Origin: Methanocella_A sp963769045
GTDB lineage: Archaea > Halobacteriota > Methanocellia > Methanocellales > Methanocellaceae
Assembly (NCBI GenBank): GCA_963769045.1
Contig: CAVYKK010000013.1
Coordinates: 186,001 to 250,000 of the forward strand
DNA: 64,000 nt
Reading direction: 5' to 3'
A program made the translations under genes and the position numbers. Shown piece after piece: positions 8,239-17,222 of the stretch. The notes beneath the pieces are model-generated. The model made no database searches. It was not told the origin of the DNA and was given only the letters and a program-made list of their open reading frames with translations. The first letter of the stretch is position 1, and each line of letters starts with the position of its first letter.

Positions 8239-8940
8239 TCAGTCCTCGGTGGCCCCTTCCAGCCTGATCAGTCTCACGTACCGCGTTCGCAGCTTGACGT
8301 ATAAGTAGACCATGAACAAGCCTGCCCCCAGCATCGGCAGGCCGCCGATGGTCAGGAAAAACGTTACGAAATACGCCTCGCCGCTGACATTACCTGAAAG
8401 GATCGGGCCCCAGCCCCAGAGCAAGAACGCGATACCGTATACGACAAACATTAGTCCGGCCAGCAGGTACGTCTTGATGCTCTTGTTCATGTCCACGATC
8501 ACGCTGCGTATGTCCTTCCACAGCTCGTCGTATAGTTCCTGGAGCTCGCGCAGCCGCCCCTCCTCGTCCGGGGCAGCCATCTTCTTCGCGGGCCGGCCGG
8601 CGAACAGCAGAATGCGTGGGAACGGGATCAGCTTCGGGTACCGCCTTCGAAGTCGGAAGTACGACTGGATAAGGTATGGGCCGGCCACCAGCTGGATGAC
8701 GCCGCCGATCGTCCCGCCGATCGCCAGCATGTAATAGGTCAGGCCCGTGTTGCCAGTGAGCAGGCGGTACCATCCGGCGAGGGCATATGCGACGAACACT
8801 ATGCCGAAGGTCACCATGAACAGCCCGACAGTACTGTACATCGATACCATCCTGTTCAGGTCCATGATCATGTTCCGCGCGTCCTCCTGGAGCTCGTCGT
8901 ATAATGCACCCAGGTCACACGGTCCGTTACTTTCAGGCAT
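8239..8940 (-). CDS. Membrane protein made of two tandem homologous halves
   Basis: A 233-residue protein whose two halves (about residues 11-107 and 132-229) are clearly duplicates. Each begins LYDEL, has a short charged helix ending in MN or LNR, then two long hydrophobic segments separated by a short loop, and finishes with a basic YRY-like stretch ending in LI. The repeat gives four transmembrane helices with the halves joined by an Arg/Lys-rich linker (FAGRPAKKMAAPDEEGR). No catalytic motif. It is followed after 3 bases by a winged-helix regulator and could be its sensor. I do not recognise a named family. Confidence 0.7.
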   Translation of the reverse strand: MPESNGPCDLGALYDELQEDARNMIMDLNRMVSMYSTVGLFMVTFGIVFVAYALAGWYRLLTGNTGLTYYMLAIGGTIGGVIQLVAGPYLIQSYFRLRRRYPKLIPFPRILLFAGRPAKKMAAPDEEGRLRELQELYDELWKDIRSVIVDMNKSIKTYLLAGLMFVVYGIAFLLWGWGPILSGNVSGEAYFVTFFLTIGGLPMLGAGLFMVYLYVKLRTRYVRLIRLEGATED

Positions 8941-9097
8941 AGTCCCTCAGATATTGGCTGAGGTATAATGTGTTAGTCCGCATATATCAGTCTGATTCTA
9001 TACATAAACCCGGTTTAATGTCTACATATGCCGATATCGTTATCACTCGCCACCCGGCTTCCGGGTTTATATACCAGCAGGCCGAAACTAATAAGCG

Positions 9098-9547
9098 ATG
9101 AAAAAGCTCGCGGTCACCGCCATCGGCTACGTACGGAACGGTGCCACGCCGGAAATCCACTCCGAGGAGTTCCGGCACCTCATCTCGGACATAGTCATCG
9201 AGCCGGAGTATGCCGACGGCCTCATGGGCATCGAGGAGAACGAGTTCCTCACAGTGGTCTTCTACTTCGACCGCAACGATGGCGAATACCGGCTGCGTCT
9301 ACACCCCAGGGGCGACGAGTCCCGGCCGATCACCGGCGTCTTTAACACGAGAAGCCAGTTCCGGCCCAGCCCCATCGGCATCACAGTGACAAAGCTTTTA
9401 AAGCGAAAGGGCAATACGCTGGTTGTCGAAGGCCTCGATGCGCTGGACGGGACGCCCGTGCTGGACATCAAGCCGCACGTACTCACGTTCGACGAGGGAA
9501 GGGAGATCGATGATCCAGGGAAAGACCGGGTTAGAAAGCCTCGTTAA
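9098..9547 (+). CDS. trmO: tRNA t6A37 N6-methyltransferase TrmO
   Basis: A 149-residue TsaA/TrmO-family protein. Members methylate N6-threonylcarbamoyladenosine at position 37 of certain tRNAs using SAM through an unusual beta-barrel fold. Diagnostic motifs are HPRGDESRPITGVFNTRSQF and RPSPIGITV in the middle and the C-terminal LDALDGTPVLDIKP. It is close to the minimal single-domain length, as usual for archaea. The TATA-like TTTATATACC about 30 bases upstream suggests a short leader. Its 3' end overlaps the dUTPase-like gene by 38 bases. Confidence 0.85.
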   Translation: MKKLAVTAIGYVRNGATPEIHSEEFRHLISDIVIEPEYADGLMGIEENEFLTVVFYFDRNDGEYRLRLHPRGDESRPITGVFNTRSQFRPSPIGITVTKLLKRKGNTLVVEGLDALDGTPVLDIKPHVLTFDEGREIDDPGKDRVRKPR

Positions 9548-10016
9548 GGCCGGGCTGTTGGAAGGCGCGATAGACGCTGCCTTACAGACACAGGTGAACG
9601 GGCTGGAGCTGACCGTCGCCCGGGTCGAGGCGTTCTATGGGCCGGGCCGCGTCGGTTTCGACAATGCCGACCGTGCGCTGCCGATGTACAAGGAACTCGA
9701 GTGGGGCCGGGACGGGTGGCTCTTCCTGCGGGAAGGCTGCTATAAGATCGTCTTCAACGAGATCGTCTCCATACCAATGGACATGTGTGCAATCGCGCGT
9801 CCGAGGTCAAGCCTCCTGCGCATGGGAGCTACAGTCGAGACAGCCGTCTGGGACGCGGGATACAAAGGGCGGAGCGAGGCGCTGCTGATCGTCCACAATC
9901 CTTCGGGCTTTTACATTAAAAAGGACGCCAGGGTAGTCCAGCTCCTGTTCATGCGGCTAGACAGCGCCGTGCAGCAGGGCTACAGCGGACGCTACATGAA
10001 CGAGAACATCAACTGA
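9510..10016 (+). CDS. dut: Archaeal dUTPase (dUTPase/dCTP deaminase superfamily)
   Basis: A 168-residue nucleotide hydrolase that would convert dUTP to dUMP and keep uracil out of DNA. The signature ARPRSSLLRMGATVETAVWD (about residues 88-107) contains motif ARPRSS and the aspartate region that binds the deoxyribose; DAGYKGRSEALLIVHNP follows as the next conserved block. I chose the ATG at 9510 because it begins at the family's usual N-terminus (MIQGKTGLESLV), preceded by GGGAGATCG. An in-frame ATG at 9423 would add residues that are only a shadow of trmO. The long overlap points to translational coupling. Dut versus a bifunctional deaminase cannot be decided by eye. Confidence 0.8.
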   Translation: MIQGKTGLESLVKAGLLEGAIDAALQTQVNGLELTVARVEAFYGPGRVGFDNADRALPMYKELEWGRDGWLFLREGCYKIVFNEIVSIPMDMCAIARPRSSLLRMGATVETAVWDAGYKGRSEALLIVHNPSGFYIKKDARVVQLLFMRLDSAVQQGYSGRYMNENIN

Positions 10017-10017
10017 G

Positions 10018-11973
10018 TCACTTGACCGCCGGCAGCATGACCACGAACTTAGCCCCCTTCGTGTAATCCCCCGGTATCCGGTCCTCTACCCAGACCCGGC
10101 CGCCGTAGCCGTCGACCAGCATTTTTACGAGATACAGGCCAAGGCCTCTTCCGCTTGCTTTTGTGGTCCCTCTCTTGAATTTCACGAACAGCTGTCTCTT
10201 CAGGCTGTCAGGTATGCCGGGGCCGTTGTCCGCAACGCTGACGGCGCAATACGCGTTGTCGTCCTCCAGGACCGGTTCCAGGTTTATGTCGATGATCAGC
10301 GGCCCGATGGAATGCTTTATCGCGTTGCCGATGATGTTCGAGAATACGTCGGTCAGCAGATCGTTGGCCACGACGAAGCAGTCGCAGCCGTGGAAGTCGA
10401 CGCGGATGTCCCGCCCTGCCACGCCGGAACATTTAGGCAGTACCTCGCGGATGACTTCGCAAACATTGACCCGTGTAGTGCAGAAGTCGCCTTCCCTTGC
10501 GCGCTGGAGCCTGGTGACATTTTTGATGAGCCGGGTGCTGCTTTCCAGCGCCTCAAGCGGTTTAGATATCAGCGCTTTTGTTTCATCCGGGAGTCCCGGG
10601 GTGTCCAGTGCCATCTCCAGGAACCCGATGCCGGTCTGGTTCAGGTTGTTGATGTCATGGCTCATCAAATCCAGGTACAGCTCCGCCTCCTCCTTGGCAT
10701 CGTGTAAAGCGGCCTCTGCACGCTTGCGATTGGTGATATCCTGGGTGATGCCGTAGATCCACGCGGGGTTGCCGGCAGGGTCCCTGGCAAGCTTGTCCGC
10801 CACGCTGTTCACGTATCTTATGGCGCCGTTCCGGGAGACAATGCGGTAATCGATGTTGAAAAGGATGTTGTCACGGGCTGCCGCCTGGAAGGTTTTCGAG
10901 ACCAGTTCCCGGTCGCCGGGACAGACGCTGGACAGGAGCAAATCGTAGGATGGGATAGTATCCCCGGGGCTATAGCCGAAAATCCGGAACAGTTCGTCCG
11001 ACCATTGCATCTGGCCGGTTTTCAGGTTCCAGGCCCAGTTGCCGACGTGGGCTATGATTTGCGCCCGGGCAAGGATCGCCCTGCTCTTTTTTAACGCGTT
11101 CTCCGCGCGCTTGCGCTCGGAGATGTCACGTATATAAATGCAGTCGTACGTCTTCCCTTTGTAATCGATATAGTTATTCACGATCTCTATGGGGATGGCC
11201 CTGCCTTCCCTGGTCAGAAGCGTTGATTCGGAGTGGACAGAGCCAGTTTCTCTCAGCGTACTCCAGTGCTCCGGCCATGTCTCTTTCGTGAAGTCCGGCA
11301 GGATATCCCAGATGCTTTTAGAAAGCAACTCTGTGTGAGAAAAACCCGAGGCCCTGCACAGCGCATCGTTGACGTAATTGAAGCTGCCGTCAGGGTTCAG
11401 CCGGCCAATGAGGTATGTGGCTTTATCTATCGAGAACCGTGTCAGCCTGAAAGAATCCTCCGCCTTCTTTCGTTCGGCGATTTCATTTCTAAGCGACTCG
11501 TTGATGCCGCTGAGCTCCAGCGTACGTTCGCGGACCTGCTGCTCAAGCGAGTCGCGCATGTGACGCAGATCGCCTTCGGATTTTTTCAAAATGAAGTATA
11601 GTAAATCTTTTCTCGCGGCGATGGTCCCTATGATATACGCGATGAAGACGAAAACGATCGCCCTGAGAAACGGGCTGTACGAGAACGAGCCGTCGTAAAA
11701 ATAGTTGAGGACAATGTGGAGAGCACCCAGGAATAGCGCTATGTATACGGCTTTTCTATGGTACCATATGCCCGCGAGTATTATGGGGATATAGAACAGG
11801 TGGGTATATACGATGTCGATCCCTAAAAACAGGTTCACGTAAACGGCCAGGAAGATGACAAGGAGTAACGACAGGCCCAGGATGGCCGGGTAATATCTGC
11901 GATACTGGTGCTCGTTGATATGCCCGGGTATGTCGGTGGTTTCCGCAGATTTTCTGCCATTGATCGTCTTCAT
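10018..11973 (-). CDS. Membrane-bound PAS-PAS sensor histidine kinase
   Basis: A 651-residue sensor kinase. The N-terminus has about four membrane helices (residues about 28-120), then a coiled-coil (about 125-170), a first PAS domain (about 175-290, ending CIYIRDISERKRAE), a second PAS domain (about 300-420, ending IYGITQDITNRKRAE), a phosphoacceptor helix with SHDINNLNQ, and a C-terminal ATPase domain with N box NIIGNAIKHS, G1 DNGPGIP and G2 GRGLGLYLVK. The SHDINN form of the H box is common in methanogen kinases. No response regulator is adjacent, so its output is unknown. It ends 2 bases from the convergent dUTPase. The 188 bases before it are AT-rich promoter-like sequence. Confidence 0.9.
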   Translation of the reverse strand: MKTINGRKSAETTDIPGHINEHQYRRYYPAILGLSLLLVIFLAVYVNLFLGIDIVYTHLFYIPIILAGIWYHRKAVYIALFLGALHIVLNYFYDGSFSYSPFLRAIVFVFIAYIIGTIAARKDLLYFILKKSEGDLRHMRDSLEQQVRERTLELSGINESLRNEIAERKKAEDSFRLTRFSIDKATYLIGRLNPDGSFNYVNDALCRASGFSHTELLSKSIWDILPDFTKETWPEHWSTLRETGSVHSESTLLTREGRAIPIEIVNNYIDYKGKTYDCIYIRDISERKRAENALKKSRAILARAQIIAHVGNWAWNLKTGQMQWSDELFRIFGYSPGDTIPSYDLLLSSVCPGDRELVSKTFQAAARDNILFNIDYRIVSRNGAIRYVNSVADKLARDPAGNPAWIYGITQDITNRKRAEAALHDAKEEAELYLDLMSHDINNLNQTGIGFLEMALDTPGLPDETKALISKPLEALESSTRLIKNVTRLQRAREGDFCTTRVNVCEVIREVLPKCSGVAGRDIRVDFHGCDCFVVANDLLTDVFSNIIGNAIKHSIGPLIIDINLEPVLEDDNAYCAVSVADNGPGIPDSLKRQLFVKFKRGTTKASGRGLGLYLVKMLVDGYGGRVWVEDRIPGDYTKGAKFVVMLPAVK

Positions 11974-12161
11974 AACTCATGAATTTATGATTAGAATTGA
12001 GAATGACAAAACGGCATTCTATCAATATATTGTATATAAGTCATCTGAATTTTTACATATTTAAATAATTGTATTTAACAATGTTATGTAAAGATACGCG
12101 CTCCATGCAAGCCTGAAATGCCCCGTGATGACCCGGGTGTCGGGCAATATAGCACCTGTCG

Positions 12162-12677
12162 CTAATCGTACTGGAACGACCGGAATGGGATTTCGCCGTG
12201 AGGCGTGCCCATGTCTCTCAACTTGTTCACTATCTCGTCCCCGGATACCAGACTGTCAAGCCCCTCGATGATCTTCCGGTAACGGACGATGCCGTTCTTG
12301 TCGATCAGGAACAGTGCGGGATATGCCGTGTCGGTGTTGTTGTCATAGACGTCGTATTTCTTGATGATCTCGCCGTCGGGATCGCTGACCACATGAAAGG
12401 GCAGGTGCAGGTCGAGCGCCATGTTTTTGGCCACGTCAAACCCGTCAGTGCTGACCGAGATGACATCGCCGTCCTGCTGGACGATGTAATCGAACTTATT
12501 GCCCAGGGTCGTCAGCTCTTCCCGGCAGGTCTGGCACTGGCTGTTTCTGTAAAAGAAAAGGACGAGGTTGTTCCGGCCGCGGTAGTCCGCCTCGTTGATC
12601 TCGTGATACGTGACATCCTTAGCTTTGAACTCCGGCGCCATGTCACCGACGTCAACCTTTCCACGCATGCGATACAT
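12162..12677 (-). CDS. Peroxiredoxin / thioredoxin-fold protein (AhpC/TSA type)
   Basis: A 171-residue thiol peroxidase-like protein. The catalytic region reads FFYRNSQCQTCREEL (about residues 41-55): the peroxidatic cysteine with a second cysteine three positions later, a CxxC layout closer to BCP- and TlpA-like proteins than to typical AhpC. Downstream are VVSDPDGEIIKKYDV and the cis-proline strand PALFLIDKNGIVRYR. It has no signal peptide, so it should act in the cytoplasm against peroxides. A TATA-like ACATTTTAAAAG about 25 bases upstream suggests a leaderless message from the ATG at 12677. Confidence 0.8.
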   Translation of the reverse strand: MYRMRGKVDVGDMAPEFKAKDVTYHEINEADYRGRNNLVLFFYRNSQCQTCREELTTLGNKFDYIVQQDGDVISVSTDGFDVAKNMALDLHLPFHVVSDPDGEIIKKYDVYDNNTDTAYPALFLIDKNGIVRYRKIIEGLDSLVSGDEIVNKLRDMGTPHGEIPFRSFQYD

Positions 12678-12789
12678 ATGAAGGAATATCCTGACTGTCT
12701 TTTAAAATGTATAGCGAATAAATAACAAAAACATTGAATTATAGCTTTTCTTAAAAGTATTTAATCGATCATCGCCAGCATCGCTATCA

Positions 12790-13860
12790 AGCTATCAAAA
12801 CGTCAACTCACGGCGTTTTCTTCGTATCGCTCGCAGTATCTCAAATATCACAAATCTACATATCGTTCATGGTGCGATGCCTGTACTTACTTATCTTCAG
12901 AATATCAATAAACGATTTCTACCCCTGCCAGTCGCGGTGCGACGCCCGTGCTTGCTTCTTGTTAATAATACATACGAGTCACTAGCAAATACTTCTCTTA
13001 CTAATCGCGGTGCGACGCCCGTGCTTGCTTCGCCGCACGTGCTACTACGGGTTTTTCCGGTGTTACGGTGTCGGGCGACGGGCTCGCACCTTCGTCGGCC
13101 CAACGCGCCTTCGGCGGCGTTGAGCCTCCTTTGCAAGCCCTGAAAAACACGCTTTCGGCAGCGTTTTTCACACCCGCCACCTACACACCCCTCGCACAGC
13201 TATCGCGTGCGAAGGGGCAAGCCGAAAAAACCCTCCGCCTTCCGCGGAGAAGCACAGGCTACCCATACCAACAATAGAACAGGCAGCGAGCCAATACTAG
13301 TCCTGGTACGCGTTGCATATGCTGCTCCGCGGTCGGCGGAGGGTTTTTTCGGCCGAAGGCCCCTCGCACGCGAAGCTGTGCGAGGGGTGCGGAGGCGGCC
13401 GGGCAATGAACGCTGCCCGAAGGGCGCGTTGCTTAGCGCTTGCGAAGCGGTCGAGTCCGGCGCAGCGAAGCGCAGCCGGGCACGTCCGGCGAGGGTGCGA
13501 GCGCGGCCCGGACGGTGTAGCACCGGAAAAACCCGGAGTAGCCCATGCGACGAAGTAAGCATGGGCGTCGCACCGCGATTAATATTGGATTGACCATATC
13601 ATGCTCTATTGATCTCCGATATTGTAAGAACGGGGCCCGGACGGCGGAGCACTCGACGGATGAAAAAGGGTATTTTCAAGTTGAGGTGATGAAAAATAGC
13701 TATGTCTAAACTCCATTTATATGGTTTATTACATTTATCGTTAGATCGGCATGCGTCGGCTTCATTTATTAAATTTTTCATGAGACCTGAAAAACCCGTA
13801 GTAGCATGCCCTGCGAAGTAAGAGCGGACATCGACCCGTGAAGATTTAACAAGTATAATG
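12790..13860. repeat. Gene-free repeat cluster around a large palindrome
   Basis: The 1.26 kb between the peroxiredoxin and the glycosyltransferase holds no convincing gene. Its main content is the palindrome at 13004-13583 (separate entry). Degenerate copies of the palindrome's end sequence flank it: GGTGCGATGCCTGTACTTAC near 12870, GCGGTGCGACGCCCGTGCTT near 12935, GGGCCCGGACGGCGGAGCAC near 13634, and CTGAAAAACCCGTAGTAGCA near 13788 in inverse orientation. ORFs here are by-products of GC-rich palindromic sequence. Confidence 0.7.
13004..13583. repeat. Giant imperfect palindrome of about 580 bp
   Basis: The left end (TCGCGGTGCGACGCCCGTGC at about 13004) pairs with the right end, whose reverse complement reads TCGCGGTGCGACGCCCATGC (ending about 13583). 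Further in, GGGTTTTTCCGGTGTTACGG pairs with the complement of the stretch near 13517-13537. CCCCTCGCACAGCT near 13190 pairs with AGCTGTGCGAGGGG near 13375. GCCGAAAAAACCCTCCGCC near 13222 pairs with GGCGGAGGGTTTTTTCGGC near 13335. All pairs share a centre near 13290, so the arms are nested over about 270 bp each around a unique core of roughly 90 bp. Confidence 0.8.
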
Positions 13861-13942
13861 GCCGGGGACGGTTTTCGATTGGTTATTGAAAAATCGGTTA
13901 TTGATAAAAATGAATATCGGGCGGATATCGCCCATGCTTATA

Positions 13943-15278
13943 CTAGCCTATACGCTGGTTGACTTCCCAGGTGCGCGGCGCGTTGATCAGGTCGAGGACT
14001 ACGGCGTATACGCCGACCAGCGTGTAGGGGAAGATAAACCAGGGCCTGATGAATATGGACATCAACAGGTCCGCTACACTGCCCCGGCCCAGCGCCATCT
14101 GCAGGAGCGACTCGGCCGCGAACAGGACCGCGAAGGGCGCCCCGAAGGCGATAATGGCGTACGGCGGCACCACGCCCATGAGCAGCAGGTAACCCACGAA
14201 CCCCATGAGAATGACGGTCAGAAGCAGGCCGATCGTGCCCAGCGAGTAAACTACGGCGGTCTGCAGCACCTTGGCGTTGATCTCGTCCTTCGACATGCCC
14301 ATGTATTTCTTGAGCGTGTCCACGCTGCCCCGGGTCCAGCGCACCCGCTGGCTCCACCAGTCGTGCCAGTTGATGGCAGGCTGCTCGTAGCTCTCGATGG
14401 TGTAGTCGACGATCATGCGATAGCTCTTGTTGATCAGCTTCATGCCCAGGTCGCTGTCTTCGGTGAGGCTCTTCTCGTCGAAGCCGCCGATAGCGTCCAG
14501 CGCGCTCTTGCTTATGAAGACATTGGAGCCATAGATCAGGTGAGCCCCGGTGACCATCTCGGAGAAGAAACGGGAGAAGTTGTTGATGACTGTGTACTCG
14601 TTGCCGATGATGAACGTAAAGAGGTTGTAGTCCATGTTCCGGACAAGTAGCTTGCCGCCGATGCAGCCCAGCTGCGGATCCGCGGTGAACTGGGCCGAGG
14701 CCCTGTGAATGGCATCCCGGTGGACAACGTGGTCTGCATCGTAGAGACCGATAACCTGGCCCCGGGCTATGGGGTAGGCAGATATTGCATGCACCTGCCT
14801 TGGTGCCGACATGCGCTCCCTCATTGGCAATAGCCCTGATATTCGGGTATTTGCCGGCCAGTCGCAGCGCGATCTGTGGCGTGGAGTCTGAGCACTTGGG
14901 TGGCTTCTCGTAGGCTATGATTATCTCGAGCTTATCCATCGGGAAGTTAGACGCGAGGACGCTTTCCACGCACGTCTCCAGCACTCGCTCCTCGTTGAGC
15001 ACCGGTATGATGATGGTCACAGGCAGCAGATCGCTGTCAGCCGTCTCCGGTGCAGTCACCCTGCGGGACTGCCGGGCAAGGCCGACGGCGAAGAACAGCG
15101 CTATCAGCGCCACCGTGCCGGTAATGACGTAAGTAAGGACCCAGAACAGGTTGACCCAGAACTGATGGTCGGTGATCGACGGGCCGCCGAAAAGGGCCGT
15201 ATAGACGACCATCCCGGCGAGGATGCCGACTGCCAGGAGCACCAGGATCATCATGGCAAATACTATTTGGTTTTTCAT
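13943..15278 (-). pseudogene. Processive family 2 glycosyltransferase, broken by one frameshift
   Basis: Read across a frameshift near 14781-14788, this is a BcsA/hyaluronan-synthase-like glycosyltransferase of about 445 residues. It has two N-terminal membrane helices, a GT2 domain with TIIIPVLNEE and LYDADHVV, an acceptor motif TEDSDLG, the QxxRW motif in WWSQRVRWTRG, and four C-terminal helices. It would polymerise a sugar chain while extruding it. The first frame runs from the ATG at 15278 to about 14790 (through VGTKAGACN) and the second from there to the stop at 13943 (through AYPIARGQVIGLYDAD). One extra base restores the frame if removed, so this may be a sequencing error, a phase-variable site or true decay. 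Apart from this break both halves look intact and conserved. Confidence 0.8.
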
Positions 15279-15410
15279 GTGCAGACCCTTATACTTTAAG
15301 CGTACTTTAAGCGTATATTCCGCCCTGCTTCTATTTAAGGATACTCGATGAGCGTATGGAGCACAGGCTAATTACTTTATAGGTACACGGCAATATCCGT
15401 ATAGCATGCC

Positions 15411-15447
15411 CTGCCCATAGGGCAGTGTGACCCTGTCCGATGACAGG
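15411..15447 (+). promoter_or_regulatory. Two tandem hairpins in the leader of the diadenylate cyclase gene
   Basis: CTGCCCATAGGGCAG (15411-15425) and CCTGTCCGATGACAGG (15432-15447) are two perfect 6-base stems with 3-4 base loops, six bases apart. They lie between a TATA-like TACTTTATAGG near 15373 and the cyclase ATG at 15514, so they would fall in a 5' leader of about 100 bases. They could regulate translation or RNA stability. No known riboswitch consensus was recognised. Confidence 0.45.
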
Positions 15448-15513
15448 ATAACTTACAAATATTTCGAGGAGTACTAAGGTACATATGACATATCCTTCCG
15501 GTGTGGGAGCTGA

Positions 15514-16152
15514 ATGATGCAGGCGACCGTGGAAGCAGACCGGGAAGAGCACGTGATGGACGTGATCCTGGGCGTCGCCAAGAGCATCTCGAAGAGCGGC
15601 GAAGGAGGCCTGATCGTGATAGCGGAGCGGGCCGACGTCGAAGGGCTCTACGAGACCCACTACCCTCAGTTCACCTCGGCCTCGCCGATCACTGAGAAGG
15701 GTATGAACGTGGTGCTGGAGAAACTGGCCACCATCGACGGCGCGATGATTATCACTCCCCGGGGCGAGCTGGTAGCTTATGGCGCCCGCCTGCTGCGGTC
15801 GACCACATTGCCGGGCTTCGGCACACGCCACGCTGCGGCGAGCGGCATCACCGAGAGCATAATGGCGGCGACAGCCGTCCTCATATCCGAGGAGTCGAGC
15901 TGGATCAAGCTGTTCCAGGCCGGCAACATCGTCCTTGAAATGGACGCGTCGGAGGTCAACCCCAACGTCATGGAGAAGGTCGCCGGGTTCCTGACCAGAG
16001 GCGACACCGCCCTGCTGGCAGCCGCGTTCCTGTCCATCGTCGTCGTCCAGGTATCGCCGGAGAGCATCGTCTTCATCGGCGGCGCTTATCTTATCGTCAA
16101 GTCCACCTTCGAGACGATCTCGTCGCTCCTCAAAGGCGTGGACAGCACCTGA
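15514..16152 (+). CDS. dacZ: Diadenylate cyclase, archaeal DacZ-like, with C-terminal membrane helix
   Basis: A 212-residue DAC-domain protein that would condense two ATP to cyclic di-AMP. The DGA motif is in DGAMIITPRGELVAYGARL (about residues 75-93) and the second motif in GTRHAAASGITE (about 107-118). In many bacterial cyclases the latter reads RHR; here it is RHA, which should be compared with archaeal members. The C-terminus has a hydrophobic segment (ALLAAAFLSIVVVQVS, about 168-183) and a second weaker one, suggesting membrane attachment. GGGAG about 5 bases before the first ATG supports the start at 15514. Two hairpins lie in the probable leader. The gene is unlinked to other nucleotide-signalling genes. 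Confidence 0.8.
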   Translation: MMQATVEADREEHVMDVILGVAKSISKSGEGGLIVIAERADVEGLYETHYPQFTSASPITEKGMNVVLEKLATIDGAMIITPRGELVAYGARLLRSTTLPGFGTRHAAASGITESIMAATAVLISEESSWIKLFQAGNIVLEMDASEVNPNVMEKVAGFLTRGDTALLAAAFLSIVVVQVSPESIVFIGGAYLIVKSTFETISSLLKGVDST

Positions 16153-16186
16153 TTTTTCTGAGGGCACCGGCATCGCCGGAAATCTC

Positions 16187-16642
16187 TCATTTGAACAACT
16201 TAAAGGTCAGCGACTTGTTCAGCGTGAAGGCATACACGAAGCCGATGAAAGCGACGATAACCTTCGAGACCATGACGATTGCATTAGAATCCGGGTTGTT
16301 GAAGACCATGTCCACGAAGACGAACATCAGGCCCAGGGTCAGCAGGTACTGGGTGAACGCGATGATCGAGAACGAGGCGAACTGGAAGTGTACCTGGCTT
16401 GACTTGTTCCGGAACGTGAAGGTCTTGTTAAAATAAAAGCTTACGGCCATGCCGAGCAGGTAGCTCATCGCCTGGCCGGTCAGGTAGAATATGTTGAGAT
16501 AGTTGATAAAGATGAACAGGAACGCCATATCGACCAGCGTGGCGAGCACGCCGACCATCAGGGCCTTGACCAGCTTCTTATAGTCCTTGTAGACCCCGAC
16601 GAGCGCGGCGTCCGCCCTTACCAGCAAATCGATCAATGGCAC
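16187..16642 (-). CDS. GtrA-like membrane protein (copy 1)
   Basis: A 151-residue GtrA/DPMS-flippase family protein with four transmembrane helices. The family signature is repeated: YFNKTFTFRNK after helix 2 and LNKSLTFKLFK at the C-terminus. GtrA proteins help translocate lipid-linked sugars or form part of surface polysaccharide systems, commonly next to family 2 glycosyltransferases such as the one at 13.9-15.3 kb. A paralog of nearly the same length follows upstream on the same strand with 117 bases between them. The sugar they handle cannot be read from the sequence. Confidence 0.85.
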   Translation of the reverse strand: MPLIDLLVRADAALVGVYKDYKKLVKALMVGVLATLVDMAFLFIFINYLNIFYLTGQAMSYLLGMAVSFYFNKTFTFRNKSSQVHFQFASFSIIAFTQYLLTLGLMFVFVDMVFNNPDSNAIVMVSKVIVAFIGFVYAFTLNKSLTFKLFK

Positions 16643-16759
16643 ACCTGCAATTTGTTTCAGCTTCCTACATTACATCTCTGATGTTTTATAATGTTTCGGG
16701 TGAGGACATCGCTCTTCGCGGTAAAGCCGCGTGTTTACGACGGCAGTTCTGCTAAGTAG

Positions 16760-17206
16760 CTACTTAAACCATTTAAAAGTCAGCCGGCTGTTCACTACAA
16801 AGGCGTAAATAAAGCCGATGACTGTCGCGATACCATTGGCGATCACGGCATAGAAGACGTCGTCGTTCCTGAACCCCAGCTCGACGACCAGAGAGAGGAC
16901 AAGCAAAACGATCAGGAGCTGAGTATACGCCACTGCCGCGAAGGAAGCCAGCTGGAGGTGTACTTTTTCGTAAGCGCTCCTGAACGTGTAAGTCCGGTTA
17001 AGGTAGTAACTAAATGCCATGCCTGCGTGATAGGATAGAATACTGGCAAGCAGGTAGCCCAAAGAGGTGTAGCTGAGGAGCAAAGTGAATAAGGACAGGT
17101 TGACCGTAGTGGAGACAGCGCCCACGGTGAGGTACCTGAAAAATTTTTTATAGCCCGGGTATACCTTCGCAAGGACAACTTCCGCTTTTACCAGAGTAGA
17201 ATTCAC
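16760..17206 (-). CDS. GtrA-like membrane protein (copy 2)
   Basis: A 148-residue paralog of the neighbouring GtrA gene. The N-terminal amphipathic part (KVYPGYKKFFRYL), four membrane helices and both signatures (YLNRTYTFRSAYEK and VVNSRLTFKWFK) line up with copy 1, showing a local duplication. The two proteins have drifted apart in the helices, so the duplication is not recent. It starts 16 bases downstream of the hisH stop on the same strand and could share its transcript. Function in lipid-linked sugar transfer is inferred from the family. Confidence 0.85.
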   Translation of the reverse strand: MNSTLVKAEVVLAKVYPGYKKFFRYLTVGAVSTTVNLSLFTLLLSYTSLGYLLASILSYHAGMAFSYYLNRTYTFRSAYEKVHLQLASFAAVAYTQLLIVLLVLSLVVELGFRNDDVFYAVIANGIATVIGFIYAFVVNSRLTFKWFK

Positions 17207-17222
17207 CGGGACACCCGCTATC

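Noticed and set aside
13068..13593. Overlapping ORFs on both strands (up to about 128 residues) in the 13 kb gap
   Set aside because: They are read from the arms of the giant palindrome, mirror each other on the two strands, are rich in Arg, Pro and Ala, and have no ribosome site or family features.
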